Shown piece by piece: positions 52,601 to 62,565 of a stretch of 64,000 bases of DNA. Positions within the stretch are counted from its first letter, which is position 1. The number at the start of each line of letters is the position of its first letter. The position numbers and the translations under genes were made by a program. The notes under the pieces are model-generated. The model had not been told where the DNA came from. It made no database searches and saw only the letters and a list, made by a program, of their open reading frames with translations. The stretch spans positions 62,001 to 126,000 of the forward strand of contig NZ_QDFV01000002.1 of assembly GCF_003075395.1 (NCBI RefSeq). Direction: 5' to 3'. This stretch comes from Microbacterium sp. TPD7012 (lineage in GTDB: Bacteria; Actinomycetota; Actinomycetes; Actinomycetales; Microbacteriaceae).

Positions 52601-55600
52601 AGGTCAACCAGGCGCCGTATGCGGTGAAGGATGCCGTCGTGGTGCGTCCCGGTCGTGAGATCGCCGTGCCCGTCATGCTCAACGACTCCGACCCCGAGGG
52701 CGACAAGATCTCGCTCGTGAAGGACGGGCTCGAGATCCCCGGCGAGCTGGAGGCCCGCGTCTCCGGAGACCGCGTGCTCGTGCAGGCGCCCGACCGCGCA
52801 CTCGAGTCGTCTCTGCAGTACACGGTCAGCGACGCGCGCGGCGCGACCGCGACGGCCGTGCTGCAGGTCACGGTCGATGAGAACGTGCCGCTGCAGGCAC
52901 CGGTGGCGAGAGACGACCGGCTGCGTCCCGTCGACCTCGAAGACGGCGGTCTCACCGCCGACCTCGACATCCTCGACAACGACGAGGATCCCGACGGCAC
53001 GACCGAGCGCCTCGCGCTCGACGTCGGTCCCGGCGCGACGGTGCTGGAGAACGGCAAGGTGCGTGTCACCGTCACCGACGAGCTGCAGCTGATCCGGTAC
53101 ACGCTCACGGATCAGGACGAGCTGCAGTCCTCGGCGTTCATCTTCGTCCCGTCGCAGGACGGCCTGCGCCCGACGCTGACCTCGACCAAGCCGCTCGAGG
53201 TGAAGAGCGGCGAGACCAAGGACGTGCCGCTCGACAAGTACGTCACCGTGGCCGGTGGCGGCGACGTCGTCATCACCGAGCACGCGAAGGTCAGCGCTCT
53301 CAAGGCCGACGGCTCCGACCTCGTGAAGGACGAGCGCACACTGGTGTACACCTCGGCGCCCGGATACTTCGGTCAGGATTCGCTGACGTTCGAGGTCACC
53401 GACGGCACGGGACCTGACGACCCCGAGGGCCGCAAGGCCACGCTCAGCATCCCGATCAACGTGCTCCCACCCGACAACCAGCCGCCGAAGTTCGTGGGCG
53501 GTCAGATGAACGTGGCCCCCGGCGAGAAGGCGAGCGTCCTCGACCTCGCCGCGCTCACGGTCGACCCCGATCCCGAGGATAAGGGCAAGCACAAGTACAC
53601 GCTCGTCGGCGGCGAGGGCAAGGGGATCACCGCGAAGATCGACGGCGACAAGCTGCTCGTCGAGGCATCGTCGAACGCGAAGAAGGGCACGGCGACCACG
53701 CTGACGCTGCGCGTCAGCGACGGTGAGACCGAACCCGTCGAGGGCTCCGTCCTCGTGCAGGTCACCGCTTCGAACCGCGCGATGCCCGCCGCCAACACCG
53801 ACACCGTCGCCGAAGCCGATCAGGGCAAGAGCGTCACCGTTCCGGTGCTCGCGAACGACTTCAACCCCTTCCCGGAGACGCCGCTCAAGCTGCTGACGGC
53901 GAACGTCGAGACCGGCTCCGGTCAGGTGAGCATCAAGGGAGACGACGTCGTCGCGACGCCGTCGAAGGACTTCGTCGGCACCATGGTGGTGCGCTACACG
54001 ATCCAGGATGCGACGGAGGATGCCGATCGTCAGGCGACAGGCCAGGTCGTGCTCACGGTGCAGGGCGTCCCGAACGCGCCGGGCGCGCCGACCGTGACGA
54101 GCGTGCAGGACCGCACCGTGGTGGTGACGTACGGCGCTCCGTCGAACAACGGGGCCGAGATCACCAAGTACACGGTGAAGTCGGTGCAGGGCGGCTCGTA
54201 CTCGAAGGAGTGCCAGTCGACGACCTGCACCCTGGACGGGCTCACGAACAACGTCGAGTACGTCTTCCAGGTCACCGCGACGAACCGCGTGGGCGAGTCC
54301 GAGCCGTCCGGCTCGTCGGCCGTCGCCCGCCCGGACGCGCGTCCCGACACGCCCAACCCCCCGACCCTGAAGTTCGGCGACAAGTCGCTCCAGGTCTCCT
54401 GGACCACGCCGACGACACCGGGTTCGCCCGTCGAGCGGTACACGCTGCAGATCTCGCCCGCCCCGCCGTCCGGCATCACCCAGAAAGAGGTGACCGGCAA
54501 CTCGCTCACGTGGGAGGGCCTGGAGAACGGCGGCAACTACCAGGTGCGCGTGCAGGCGCACAACCGCGCGCCCGATCCCTCCAGCTGGAGCGCATGGTCG
54601 GCATCCGAGGTGCCCGCCGGGCCCCCGCTGGCGGCCGGTGCGCCGACGACGGCGGAACTGCAGCCCGTGGGCAACCAGGCGCAGATGCAGGTCAACTGGG
54701 GGACGGTGCCGGCGAACGGCGACGCGATCGATGCGCTGCAGCTCGAGGTCTGGGAGGGGTCCAGTCTGCAGAGGACGCTGACGCCCAGTCCGGGATCCTT
54801 CAGCCAGGCGGTCGTGGTCCCGACCTCGGAGAACGGCTACACCTACCGCATCCGCGGCCACAACAAGGCCGGCTGGGGCGAGTGGAGCGCGATGTCGGCG
54901 CCACGACGCGGCGTCATCGCCCCGTCCGCCCCGTCCATCAGTGCGGTCAACGCGGGCGACGGGTTCGTGGACGTCGTGTGGTCGGCGGGCAACCGCAACG
55001 GCGCCAAGACGACCGAGGTGAGCTACCAGTACCGGCTCAACGGCGGCGGCTGGGCCGGGATGCCGGGGAACAACAGGATCGGCGGGCTGAACAACGGCAC
55101 GTCCTACACGGTCGAGGTGCGCGGCGTCGCGAACGTCGACGGCGTGCAGTACGTCGGCGCGGCATCCAACGGCGTCGCGCAGACCCCGTTCGGCCCACCC
55201 CAGGCTCCGGCGGCCAACGCCAGGAACCTCGGCACGAGCGTCGAGGTCAGCTGGAACTCCGACCGCTCCTACAACGGTCGTCCGATCCAGACCACGCAGA
55301 TCCGGATCGACGGCGGCGGCTGGCAGGATGTCGGGGCCAGCGGCTCCCGCACGGTGGGCAACGGGTACCAGCAGAACCACAGCATCGACGTCCGAGCGCA
55401 GGACTCGAACGGGACCTGGTCGCCGGTCGCCTCGGCATCCGCGCGCACGAGTGATCCGCCGCCGCCGCGGGCGTGGGTGACGCGCGGAACACCTGTCAGC
55501 AACGCGAACTGCAACGACGGCACCTGCGCGACGTTCCGGGTCACCACCAAGGACTTCCCGGCAGGCACCTACACGGTGACCTGCAACAGCGGAGTGACCA

Positions 55601-55737
55601 GGTCCTTCTCCACCTACAGATCGGTGTCCGTTCCCGCCAACGGGACATTCGACCTCGGCTGCTACCACGGCTACGGCGGCCGCACCGACGTCTGGGTCAC
55701 CATCGGCGGAACCGACTACGAACGCCGGGCCTGGTAG
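49681..55737 (+). CDS. Giant membrane-anchored Ig-like/fibronectin type III protein
   Basis: 2018 residues. An N-terminal hydrophobic segment (MLASAAGVTVGVIAITTMA, about 14-32) with no clear cleavage site probably anchors it facing outwards. Residues about 35-390 look like a beta-propeller (repeated short strands, VVAEDGTVFALSSANGEVVT). At least six Ig/cadherin-like modules follow with DNDxDPxGD calcium-type loops (PVIDNDNDPDGDVLV, VLNNDTDPSGG, VLDNDTHPSDD, LNDSDPEGD). Five FnIII domains lie from about 1460 to 1925, then a 90-residue Cys-containing C-terminal domain. It is the first gene of the MoxR cluster, 64 bp ahead of it, and is probably the surface structure that the cluster assembles. 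Confidence 0.87.
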   Translation: MKALSWMRARPKMLASAAGVTVGVIAITTMALTYEGFPTTKVDLNDGGVWITKTSGLLVGHFNHESTVLDGGLRTAGEDYDIVQDAANVLVVDEGASTVTAVDPARVSLGDSAGIPSSAKVAMGLQTAAILDKKSGDLWVVPVKGIASFEIEAADPVAELGEGADVVVAEDGTVFALSSANGEVVTVPVDNEGEPLESSTASVGELDASKPVTITAVGRTPVVLETASGAVLTPGGFRTEIPDADGAVIQQASAETDAVAVATASALVRVPLDGSEVTTTDAGGKGSPAAPVWLQGCTYGAWGGTGAFVRECAGSANDVSATIEEAQESKSLVFRVNRDVIILNDAVGGAAWLANESLQRVDNWNDLTPPEGETENEDDSTEETVETTLPERSEINTVPIAEDDSFGVRPGASALLPVIDNDNDPDGDVLVAAMAQEQPSIGTVQPIYNGASLQIAVAEDASGTSTFQYEVDDGRGGKDTATVTLSVHDEGTNGAPTPKRKTSLTVETGGTVSYNILPDWIDPDGDDIYLKDVVAAPGDEVDFSTDGQLTYKATASLQGRKDIQVTVADGFGEYATATVTLDVRPQGTTKPKTNADHVVTRVGEQITVAPLANDTSSGRERLRLGRVDEVPGATVLPDITNNTFSFTAPTVGVYYVQYLATAGPENGEGLVRIDVTEAAEVTLPPVAVRDVALLPTGGDALIGVLNNDTDPSGGILVVQSVSVEPGTGVSVSVLNHETLRITDQGTLDEQVRIAYRISNGEQSAEGEVVVVPIPAPEEILQPVANPDSVYVRAGDVVTIPVLDNDTHPSDDALHLAPELIEPFVDPEDGEAFVSQDEVRFKAGDVAKTVYLTYEAVDSRQQKAAGYVTVQILPIDEETNAAPRPRDLVARTLAGTETNIAVPLDGIDADGDSVELLDIASNPTKGRITEVAQDYFTYEALDGATGVDVFKYRVRDRLGKEGTATIRVGIAPAEEVNQAPYAVKDAVVVRPGREIAVPVMLNDSDPEGDKISLVKDGLEIPGELEARVSGDRVLVQAPDRALESSLQYTVSDARGATATAVLQVTVDENVPLQAPVARDDRLRPVDLEDGGLTADLDILDNDEDPDGTTERLALDVGPGATVLENGKVRVTVTDELQLIRYTLTDQDELQSSAFIFVPSQDGLRPTLTSTKPLEVKSGETKDVPLDKYVTVAGGGDVVITEHAKVSALKADGSDLVKDERTLVYTSAPGYFGQDSLTFEVTDGTGPDDPEGRKATLSIPINVLPPDNQPPKFVGGQMNVAPGEKASVLDLAALTVDPDPEDKGKHKYTLVGGEGKGITAKIDGDKLLVEASSNAKKGTATTLTLRVSDGETEPVEGSVLVQVTASNRAMPAANTDTVAEADQGKSVTVPVLANDFNPFPETPLKLLTANVETGSGQVSIKGDDVVATPSKDFVGTMVVRYTIQDATEDADRQATGQVVLTVQGVPNAPGAPTVTSVQDRTVVVTYGAPSNNGAEITKYTVKSVQGGSYSKECQSTTCTLDGLTNNVEYVFQVTATNRVGESEPSGSSAVARPDARPDTPNPPTLKFGDKSLQVSWTTPTTPGSPVERYTLQISPAPPSGITQKEVTGNSLTWEGLENGGNYQVRVQAHNRAPDPSSWSAWSASEVPAGPPLAAGAPTTAELQPVGNQAQMQVNWGTVPANGDAIDALQLEVWEGSSLQRTLTPSPGSFSQAVVVPTSENGYTYRIRGHNKAGWGEWSAMSAPRRGVIAPSAPSISAVNAGDGFVDVVWSAGNRNGAKTTEVSYQYRLNGGGWAGMPGNNRIGGLNNGTSYTVEVRGVANVDGVQYVGAASNGVAQTPFGPPQAPAANARNLGTSVEVSWNSDRSYNGRPIQTTQIRIDGGGWQDVGASGSRTVGNGYQQNHSIDVRAQDSNGTWSPVASASARTSDPPPPRAWVTRGTPVSNANCNDGTCATFRVTTKDFPAGTYTVTCNSGVTRSFSTYRSVSVPANGTFDLGCYHGYGGRTDVWVTIGGTDYERRAW

Positions 55738-55753
55738 TGCCCCGCTCGACCCA

Positions 55754-55790
55754 TCGTCGCCCCCAGAGGAAATCGTCACCCCCAGAGGAA
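55754..55790 (+). repeat. Duplicated 18-bp segment carrying an SD-like AGAGGAA
   Basis: TCGTCGCCCCCAGAGGAA (55754-55771) and TCGTCACCCCCAGAGGAA (55773-55790), one mismatch, 19 bp apart, just before the MoxR gene start (55802). Confidence 0.8.
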
Positions 55791-55801
55791 GCAGAACCCA
55801 C

Positions 55802-56773
55802 ATGAGCATGACCCCCGAACAGGCCGCCTGGTTCCAGGGAACCTTCACGCGCCTCGTGGACAACATCGACAAGGCCGTGCAGGGCAAGCGCGAGATCGTC
55901 GGCCTCGTGCTGGCGTCGATGCTCGCCGAGGGGCACGTCCTCCTCGAGGACGCCCCCGGAACAGGGAAGACCAGCCTCGCCAAGGCGCTGGCCGCGACCG
56001 TGCAGGGCACGAGCGCCCGCATCCAGTTCACGCCCGACCTGCTGCCGTCCGACGTCACCGGCGTCACGATCTACGACCAGCAGTCGCACCGCTTCGAGTT
56101 CCACAAGGGGCCGATCTTCGCGTCGATCGTGCTCGCCGACGAGATCAACCGCGCCTCGCCGAAGACGCAGTCCGCGCTGCTCGAGGTCATGGAGGAATCC
56201 CGGGTCACGGTCGACGGCGTCACGCACGAGACCGGACGCCCGTTCCTCGTGATCGCGACGCAGAACCCGATCGAGCAGGCCGGAACGTACAAGCTGCCCG
56301 AGGCGCAGCTCGACCGCTTCCTCATCAAGACGTCGATCGGCTACCCCGACCTCGCGGTGACCGAGAGCATCCTGGCCGGAGCATCCGATCGCAACCCGTC
56401 GGCCGGCCTGGGCGCGATCATCACGACGAGCGCGGTCGCCGACATGGCTGACCTCGCGGCATCCGTGCACGTCGAGCCCGCCGTGCTCCGCTACGTGGCG
56501 GAGCTCTCCGAGGCCACCCGCAACGACTCCGCGATCCGCCTGGGCGTCTCGGTGCGCGGCGCGATCGCCATGATCCGCATCGCGAAGGTCTGGGCGGCAG
56601 CGCACGGCCGTCACTTCGTGCTGCCCGACGACATCAAGGCCCTCGCACGGCCGGTGTGGCAGCACCGTCTGCTCCTCGACGCCGAGGCCGAGTTCGCCGG
56701 TACCAGCAGCGACACCGTGATCGCCCGCGTGCTCGACGGGATCGCCGCACCCCAGGCGCGAACGGCGGCCTGA
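55802..56773 (+). CDS. MoxR-family AAA+ ATPase
   Basis: 323 residues. Walker A is EDAPGTGKTSLAKAL, Walker B VLADEINRASPKTQSALLE, sensor 1 VIATQNPIEQ and the sensor 2 region SVRGAIAMIRIAK. MoxR ATPases act as chaperones that mature or insert cofactors into partner complexes, usually with DUF58 and von Willebrand or transglutaminase-like proteins, as here. Its stop overlaps the DUF58 start by one base (TGATG). Confidence 0.95.
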   Translation: MSMTPEQAAWFQGTFTRLVDNIDKAVQGKREIVGLVLASMLAEGHVLLEDAPGTGKTSLAKALAATVQGTSARIQFTPDLLPSDVTGVTIYDQQSHRFEFHKGPIFASIVLADEINRASPKTQSALLEVMEESRVTVDGVTHETGRPFLVIATQNPIEQAGTYKLPEAQLDRFLIKTSIGYPDLAVTESILAGASDRNPSAGLGAIITTSAVADMADLAASVHVEPAVLRYVAELSEATRNDSAIRLGVSVRGAIAMIRIAKVWAAAHGRHFVLPDDIKALARPVWQHRLLLDAEAEFAGTSSDTVIARVLDGIAAPQARTAA

Positions 56774-58035
56774 TGACCACGGAGGCACTCTCGGCGCCGG
56801 CGGCGCAGACGGATCGCGACGCCGGCTGGCGTGACGTCGCGGCCGTCATCGGCGCGCGCGTCCTGACACGTCTCCGCATCATCGCCTCGGCCATCCGTCC
56901 GCTCGCCTGGGTGCTGATGGCCCTCGCCGTCGGCTTCTGGATCCTCGGGCGCATCGCCGGCTGGTCGGAGTTCACCGTCGCCGCGATCGTCATCGCGATC
57001 ACGGTGGCGCTCTGCGCCCTCTTCCTGATCGGGCGCACCGCCTACGACGTGTCGCTCGACCTCGCGCGCACGCGCGTGGTCGTGGGCGAGCGCGCGGTCG
57101 GCGCGCTGACCCTGGCGAACCGCGGCACGCGAGCCATCCTCCCGTCGCGCATCGTGCTCCCGGTCGGCTCCGGGCGCGGCGAGTTCGGCATCCAGCGTCT
57201 CGCCCCCGGCGAGGAGGCGGAGGAGCTCTTCGCGATCCCCACCCAGAAGCGCGGTGTGGTGAAGGTCGGTCCGGTGAGCGTCGTGCGCGGCGATCCGCTC
57301 GGCCTGTTCGAGCGTGCGCATCGGCGCGACGAGCCGGTCGATCTGTTCGTCCACCCGCGCACCGTGCTGTTCGACGGGCAGTCGCTCGGCTACCTGCGCG
57401 ACCTCGAAGGCATGCCCGCCGCCGACCTGTCCCGCGACGACGTGTCGTTCCACGCCCTCCTCGAGTACCAGCCGGGTGACGACCTGCGCCACGTGCACTG
57501 GAAGTCCACGGCCCGCACCGGCACGATGATGGTCCGTCAGTACGAGGAGACCCGCCGGTCGCACTTCGTGATCGGCCTGTCGCGATCGAGCGGCGACTAC
57601 GCCTCGGCCGACGACTTCGAGCTCGCGATCTCGGCGGCGGGTTCGATCGGCCTCCGCGCGCTCCGCGACTCGCAGCGCGTGGACATGCGCGTGCAGGGAC
57701 GCGAGCTGCCCGCCGGAACCGGCAAGCAGCTGCTCGACTCGTTGTCGGCGGTCGAGAACAGCAAGCCGCGCGACGGCGGCATCGCCGAACTCGCCGGTGT
57801 CCTCTCCGCCACGATGCCGCTGGCGAGCGTCGTGGTGCTGGTGTGCGGATCGAAGGTACGCTCCGACGACCTGCGGTTGGCCTGCTCACGTCTGCCGTTC
57901 GGGGCTCGCGCGCTCGCGGTTGTCGCCGACACGTCCGCTCAGGCCCCGGCTCTGCGCCGCATCGGCGACGCCGACGTCGTCACGATCGGCGCGCTCGACC
58001 AGATCCCGCTCGCCCTGCAGAAGGTCCTCGCATGA
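56773..58035 (+). CDS. DUF58 domain protein (MoxR partner)
   Basis: 420 residues. Two N-terminal membrane helices (IRPLAWVLMALAVGFWILG and EFTVAAIVIAITVALCALFL), a beta-rich middle, then the DUF58 signature LLEYQPGDDLRHVHWKSTAR with RQYEETRR. DUF58 proteins have a vWA-like fold and are found with MoxR and transglutaminase-like genes. Overlaps both neighbours. Confidence 0.93.
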   Translation: MTTEALSAPAAQTDRDAGWRDVAAVIGARVLTRLRIIASAIRPLAWVLMALAVGFWILGRIAGWSEFTVAAIVIAITVALCALFLIGRTAYDVSLDLARTRVVVGERAVGALTLANRGTRAILPSRIVLPVGSGRGEFGIQRLAPGEEAEELFAIPTQKRGVVKVGPVSVVRGDPLGLFERAHRRDEPVDLFVHPRTVLFDGQSLGYLRDLEGMPAADLSRDDVSFHALLEYQPGDDLRHVHWKSTARTGTMMVRQYEETRRSHFVIGLSRSSGDYASADDFELAISAAGSIGLRALRDSQRVDMRVQGRELPAGTGKQLLDSLSAVENSKPRDGGIAELAGVLSATMPLASVVVLVCGSKVRSDDLRLACSRLPFGARALAVVADTSAQAPALRRIGDADVVTIGALDQIPLALQKVLA

Positions 58036-60437
58036 CAGCGCCAGCCACCGAACCCGCTGCGATCTCCGTGCGCCGCTGGGGCCTCGACCTCGGTGCGACC
58101 GCTCTGCTCGTCGCCGTCGCGCTCGTCGGCTTCTGGCCGACGTTCGCGGGCCCGTCGTTCATCCCCGCCGTCGTCGGCGGCATCGTCATCGGCCTCGCGA
58201 TCGCGGGCGTCGCGGCCTGGCGTCGCTGGGGCATCCTCCTCATCGCCGGTCTCACCGTGGCCGCCTACTTCGTGTTCGGCGGCGCATTCGCCCTCCCGCA
58301 CACCGCGATCGTCGGCGTCATCCCGACCCTCGACACGCTGCAGCGACTGGCCGTGGGAACGGTCACGGCCTGGAAGCAGCTCCTCACGACCGTGGCGCCC
58401 GTCGCCGCGGCCGACGGACATCTGATCGTCCCGTTCCTGCTGGCGCTCGTGGTCACGACCGTCACGGCATCCCTCGCCCTGCGGCTGCCGCAGGTGGCCT
58501 GGGCGCTGCTGCCCGCCGGCGCGGCGCTGATGCTCGTCATCGCGCTCGGCACCCCGCAGCCGGCGTTCCCGATCGTGCAGGGTCTCGTCTTCGCGATCGT
58601 CAGCATCGCCTGGCTCGCCCTCCGTCAGATCTGGGCCCCGCAGAACATGGCCGTCTCGGTCAGCGAGGTCGATCCCTCGCGCGCCGCGCACATGCGCCTG
58701 CGTCGACTGCTCGCCGGCGTCGCGGTGCTCGCCGTGGCCGGCGGCGCGGGCGTCGCGACCAGCGCGATCGCCGCTCCGACCGAGCCCCGGCACGTGTTCC
58801 GTGACGTGATCATCCCCCCGTTCAACATCCGCGACTACCCGAGCCCGCTCCAGGCGTTCCGCAAGAACGTGCGCGACGAGGTCGACGAGACGCTCTTCAC
58901 GGTGCAGGGGCTCCCCAAGGGGGCGCGTATCCGCACCGCCGTCATGGACCAGTACGACGGCATGGTCTACAACGTCACCGACGGCGGACCGACCTCCTCG
59001 AGTGCCTTCTCGCCGCTGCGCTCCAACATGTCCCCGGACGCCGAGGGCGTGCCCGTGACGCTCAACATCGCGGTCGACGAATACGACGCCGTGTGGATGC
59101 CGACGGCCGGGGTGCTGTCCGAGATCCGCTTCACCGGCGACCGCGCCGAGGAGCTGCGCCGCGGAACCTACGTCAACACCGCGACCGGGACCGCCGTCGC
59201 GACCCCGAAGCTGCGCAAGGGCGACGAGTACTCGGTCGACGCCGTCATCCCGAACATGCCCGATGACGACCGGCTGGCCGACGTGGACTTCGGAACGGTC
59301 ACGCTGCCGAAGCAGAGCAACGTGCCGGAGGAGCTCACCGCGCTCGCGGCGGAGACGGTGTCGAGCGCGGAGTCGCCGATCGAGCAGGTGCGCGCGCTCG
59401 AGACCTTCCTCGCGGAGGGCGGCTTCTTCAGTCACGGGCTCGAGGGCGAGGTGCTGTCCCGCGCCGGCCACACGTCCGAACGCATCACCACGCTCATCGG
59501 CGGCGACCAGATGATCGGCGACGACGAGCAGTACGCCGTCGCCATGGCGCTCCTCGCCGGTGAGATCGGCATCCCCGTCCGCGTCGTCATGGGCTACTAC
59601 CCCGACGACGAGCAGGACGGCGAGCCCGTCTTCACCGCGACCGGCGACAACGTGCACGCCTGGGTCGAGGTCAACTTCAAGGGGTTCGGCTGGCTTCCGT
59701 TCAACCCGACGCCGCCCGAGGACCAGGTCCCCAACGACCAGAACACCAAGCCGCGCGTCGACCCGAAGCCGCAGGTGCTGCAGCCGCCGCCTCCTCCGCA
59801 GGAGCCCGTCGACCTGCCCCCGACGCTGCCGGATGACCGCGAGTCGGAGGATGAGAACCTCAACCTCGCCGGCATCATCGGCGCGATCCTGCTGATCGGC
59901 GGGATCTCGCTCGGGATCATCGCGCTGCTGATGTCGCCGTTCATCGTGATCGGGGCGTGGAAGGCCGCCAAGCGCCGCTCGCGCCGCGCCGCCGCTCGCA
60001 CCGCCGACCGGATCAGCGGAGGTTGGGACGAGCTCACGGACCGCGCCGTCGACTACGGCGCACGCCTGACACCGGGCGGGACGCGGCCGGAGGAGGCCGC
60101 CGCCGTGGTGGCGACGCTCGCCGTGCCGCGTGTCGCGGACCTCGCGCACCGTGCCGACGCCGACGTCTTCGGACCCACCGACCCGACGCCCGAGGACGTC
60201 GAGGCGTTCTGGAGCGAGGTCGACACGATCGTCGGCGGCCTGGGGGAGGACGCCGGGTTCTGGAAGCGCACGAAGGCCCGGCTGAGCCTCCGGTCGCTGC
60301 TGGGCGGCAGCGCCCTCTCGACCGGTCTCCAGGGACTCCGTGAGGCGGCGACCGCGCGCGTGCGGCGCGAACCTGGCACGATCGAGAGCAGCAGCAGCAC
60401 CAGCACTCCCGCCGCACCCGAGAGCGAGACACCATGA
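58032..60437 (+). CDS. TgpA-type transglutaminase-fold membrane protein with altered catalytic site
   Basis: 801 residues. Six or more membrane helices (about 20-225), an extracellular transglutaminase-like domain (about 440-565), a Pro-rich linker, one more helix (IIGAILLIGGISLGIIALLM) and a cytoplasmic tail. The catalytic Cys of the family (GYCEQ) reads GDDEQ (D498); His is kept (H542, NVHAWVE) and the Asp of DPT reads NPT (N558). The chain contains no cysteine at all. It therefore cannot use the usual thiol chemistry and probably serves as a binding or scaffold domain. Coupled by ATGA to both neighbours. Confidence 0.9.
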   Translation: MTAPATEPAAISVRRWGLDLGATALLVAVALVGFWPTFAGPSFIPAVVGGIVIGLAIAGVAAWRRWGILLIAGLTVAAYFVFGGAFALPHTAIVGVIPTLDTLQRLAVGTVTAWKQLLTTVAPVAAADGHLIVPFLLALVVTTVTASLALRLPQVAWALLPAGAALMLVIALGTPQPAFPIVQGLVFAIVSIAWLALRQIWAPQNMAVSVSEVDPSRAAHMRLRRLLAGVAVLAVAGGAGVATSAIAAPTEPRHVFRDVIIPPFNIRDYPSPLQAFRKNVRDEVDETLFTVQGLPKGARIRTAVMDQYDGMVYNVTDGGPTSSSAFSPLRSNMSPDAEGVPVTLNIAVDEYDAVWMPTAGVLSEIRFTGDRAEELRRGTYVNTATGTAVATPKLRKGDEYSVDAVIPNMPDDDRLADVDFGTVTLPKQSNVPEELTALAAETVSSAESPIEQVRALETFLAEGGFFSHGLEGEVLSRAGHTSERITTLIGGDQMIGDDEQYAVAMALLAGEIGIPVRVVMGYYPDDEQDGEPVFTATGDNVHAWVEVNFKGFGWLPFNPTPPEDQVPNDQNTKPRVDPKPQVLQPPPPPQEPVDLPPTLPDDRESEDENLNLAGIIGAILLIGGISLGIIALLMSPFIVIGAWKAAKRRSRRAAARTADRISGGWDELTDRAVDYGARLTPGGTRPEEAAAVVATLAVPRVADLAHRADADVFGPTDPTPEDVEAFWSEVDTIVGGLGEDAGFWKRTKARLSLRSLLGGSALSTGLQGLREAATARVRREPGTIESSSSTSTPAAPESETP

Positions 60438-61749
60438 CGCAGCCCGCGTTCGCACAGATCGCGCCGATCTCCCGCCGCGCGATCGGCTATCTCATTGACG
60501 CGCTCATCGCGGCCGGCCTCTCCGTGGTGCTCGGCGGCGCGCTGCTCATCACCGCCAGCCTCGCGGGCGGCCTCGAGGGCATGCTGACCACGCTGCTCAT
60601 CGGCGGACCGATCGTCTCGCTGCTGCTGCTCGGCTGGTTCGTCGTCTACACGCTCATGCAGGCGGGCAACGGATCCATCGGCATGCGCGCGCAGGGTCTG
60701 CGCCTCGTCTCCGCCAAGGATCAGGGCCCGCTGGGCTTCGGTCGCACGCTGCTGCGCAACATCATCTTCGGCCTGGCCGGCTCGATCGTGGTGGGCTACT
60801 TCACGCCGCTGTTCGACGGTTCCGGCCGCTTCCAGGGCTGGCACGACAAGGTCGCCGGCTCCCTGATGCTCGATGCGCGAGCATCGGCACCGACCGCTGC
60901 CTCCGCTGCCGCTGCCGTCGCGCCCGGGCTCTCGGCGGAGCCGCCGCGCCCCGCCGCCCCGGCGATCCCCGGCATCCCGCATCCGACGGCGCAGCCCGTG
61001 ACACCGGCTCCCGCGCAGCCGGTGGTCGCCCCGTCGCTTACCGCGGCGCCGGCGTTCCCCGTGCAGCCCGTGATCCCGGCGTCGGTGTCGCGTCCTGCGG
61101 CCCCGGCATCCGACGACGGCTCGCTGATCGCCTTCGTCCCGGGCATCACCCAGGATGCTCCGCCGCCTCGCGTGACGCCCGCGCCGCAGCCGGAGGCCGT
61201 CTCCGAGCTCGACGCGACCGTGCAGGGGTACTCCCCGGCGCGACCCGTGGCGCCGCCGGCTCCCGCGGTGCCGCCCGCAGCCGCACCGCCCGTGCCGCCT
61301 GCGCCGTCCGTGCCGCCGGCCCCGTCCGTGGCGGAGGTCCCGCCGGCACCGCCCGCGCCCGTCGTGCCGCCCGCGCCTGCGCTCGTCGCCGAGCCCGAGG
61401 ACATCGAGGACACCCGGATCAGCATCCCCGGGCACCGTCTCGTGTTCACCTGGGACGACGGGACCCGCGTCTCGGTGTCGCGGCGCACGATCTTCGGCCG
61501 GAACCCCGCAGCCGAGGACGGCGCGGTCGTCGTGCCCGTGCGCGACGAGACCCTCTCGCTCTCGAAGACGCATTTCGAGGCGGCGGCGGAGTCGTCCGGC
61601 GGCTGGGTGCTGGATCGGCACTCCACGAACGGGATGACCCTCGTCCGCGACGGGCAGCGGATCGCGTGCCCCGCCGGACAGCGCGTCCCGGTGCGCCTGG
61701 GCGACGCCATCGAGATCGGCGACCGCATCGTCACGATCGGCGGCTACGC

Positions 61750-61753
<4 letters not shown>
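60434..61753 (+). CDS. RDD membrane protein fused to an FHA domain
   Basis: 439 residues: an N-terminal RDD domain with three helices (AIGYLIDALIAAGLSVVLGG and others, GRFQGWHDKVAGSLML), a ~200-residue Pro/Ala-rich linker, and a C-terminal FHA domain (RRTIFGRNP, LSKTHFEA, VLDRHSTNGM) that binds phosphothreonine. It would tether a phospho-dependent contact at the membrane, between the transglutaminase-fold protein and the kinase/phosphatase pair. Confidence 0.92.

Positions 61754-62564
<811 letters not shown>

Positions 62565-62565
<1 letters not shown>

Noticed and set aside
49600..56067. A 2155-codon open frame on the minus strand opposite the giant Ig/FnIII gene
   Set aside because: High third-position GC on the plus strand removes stops from the complement. 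Its translation is Arg/Asp/Val-rich low complexity with no domain, while the plus strand carries clear Ig and FnIII modules.
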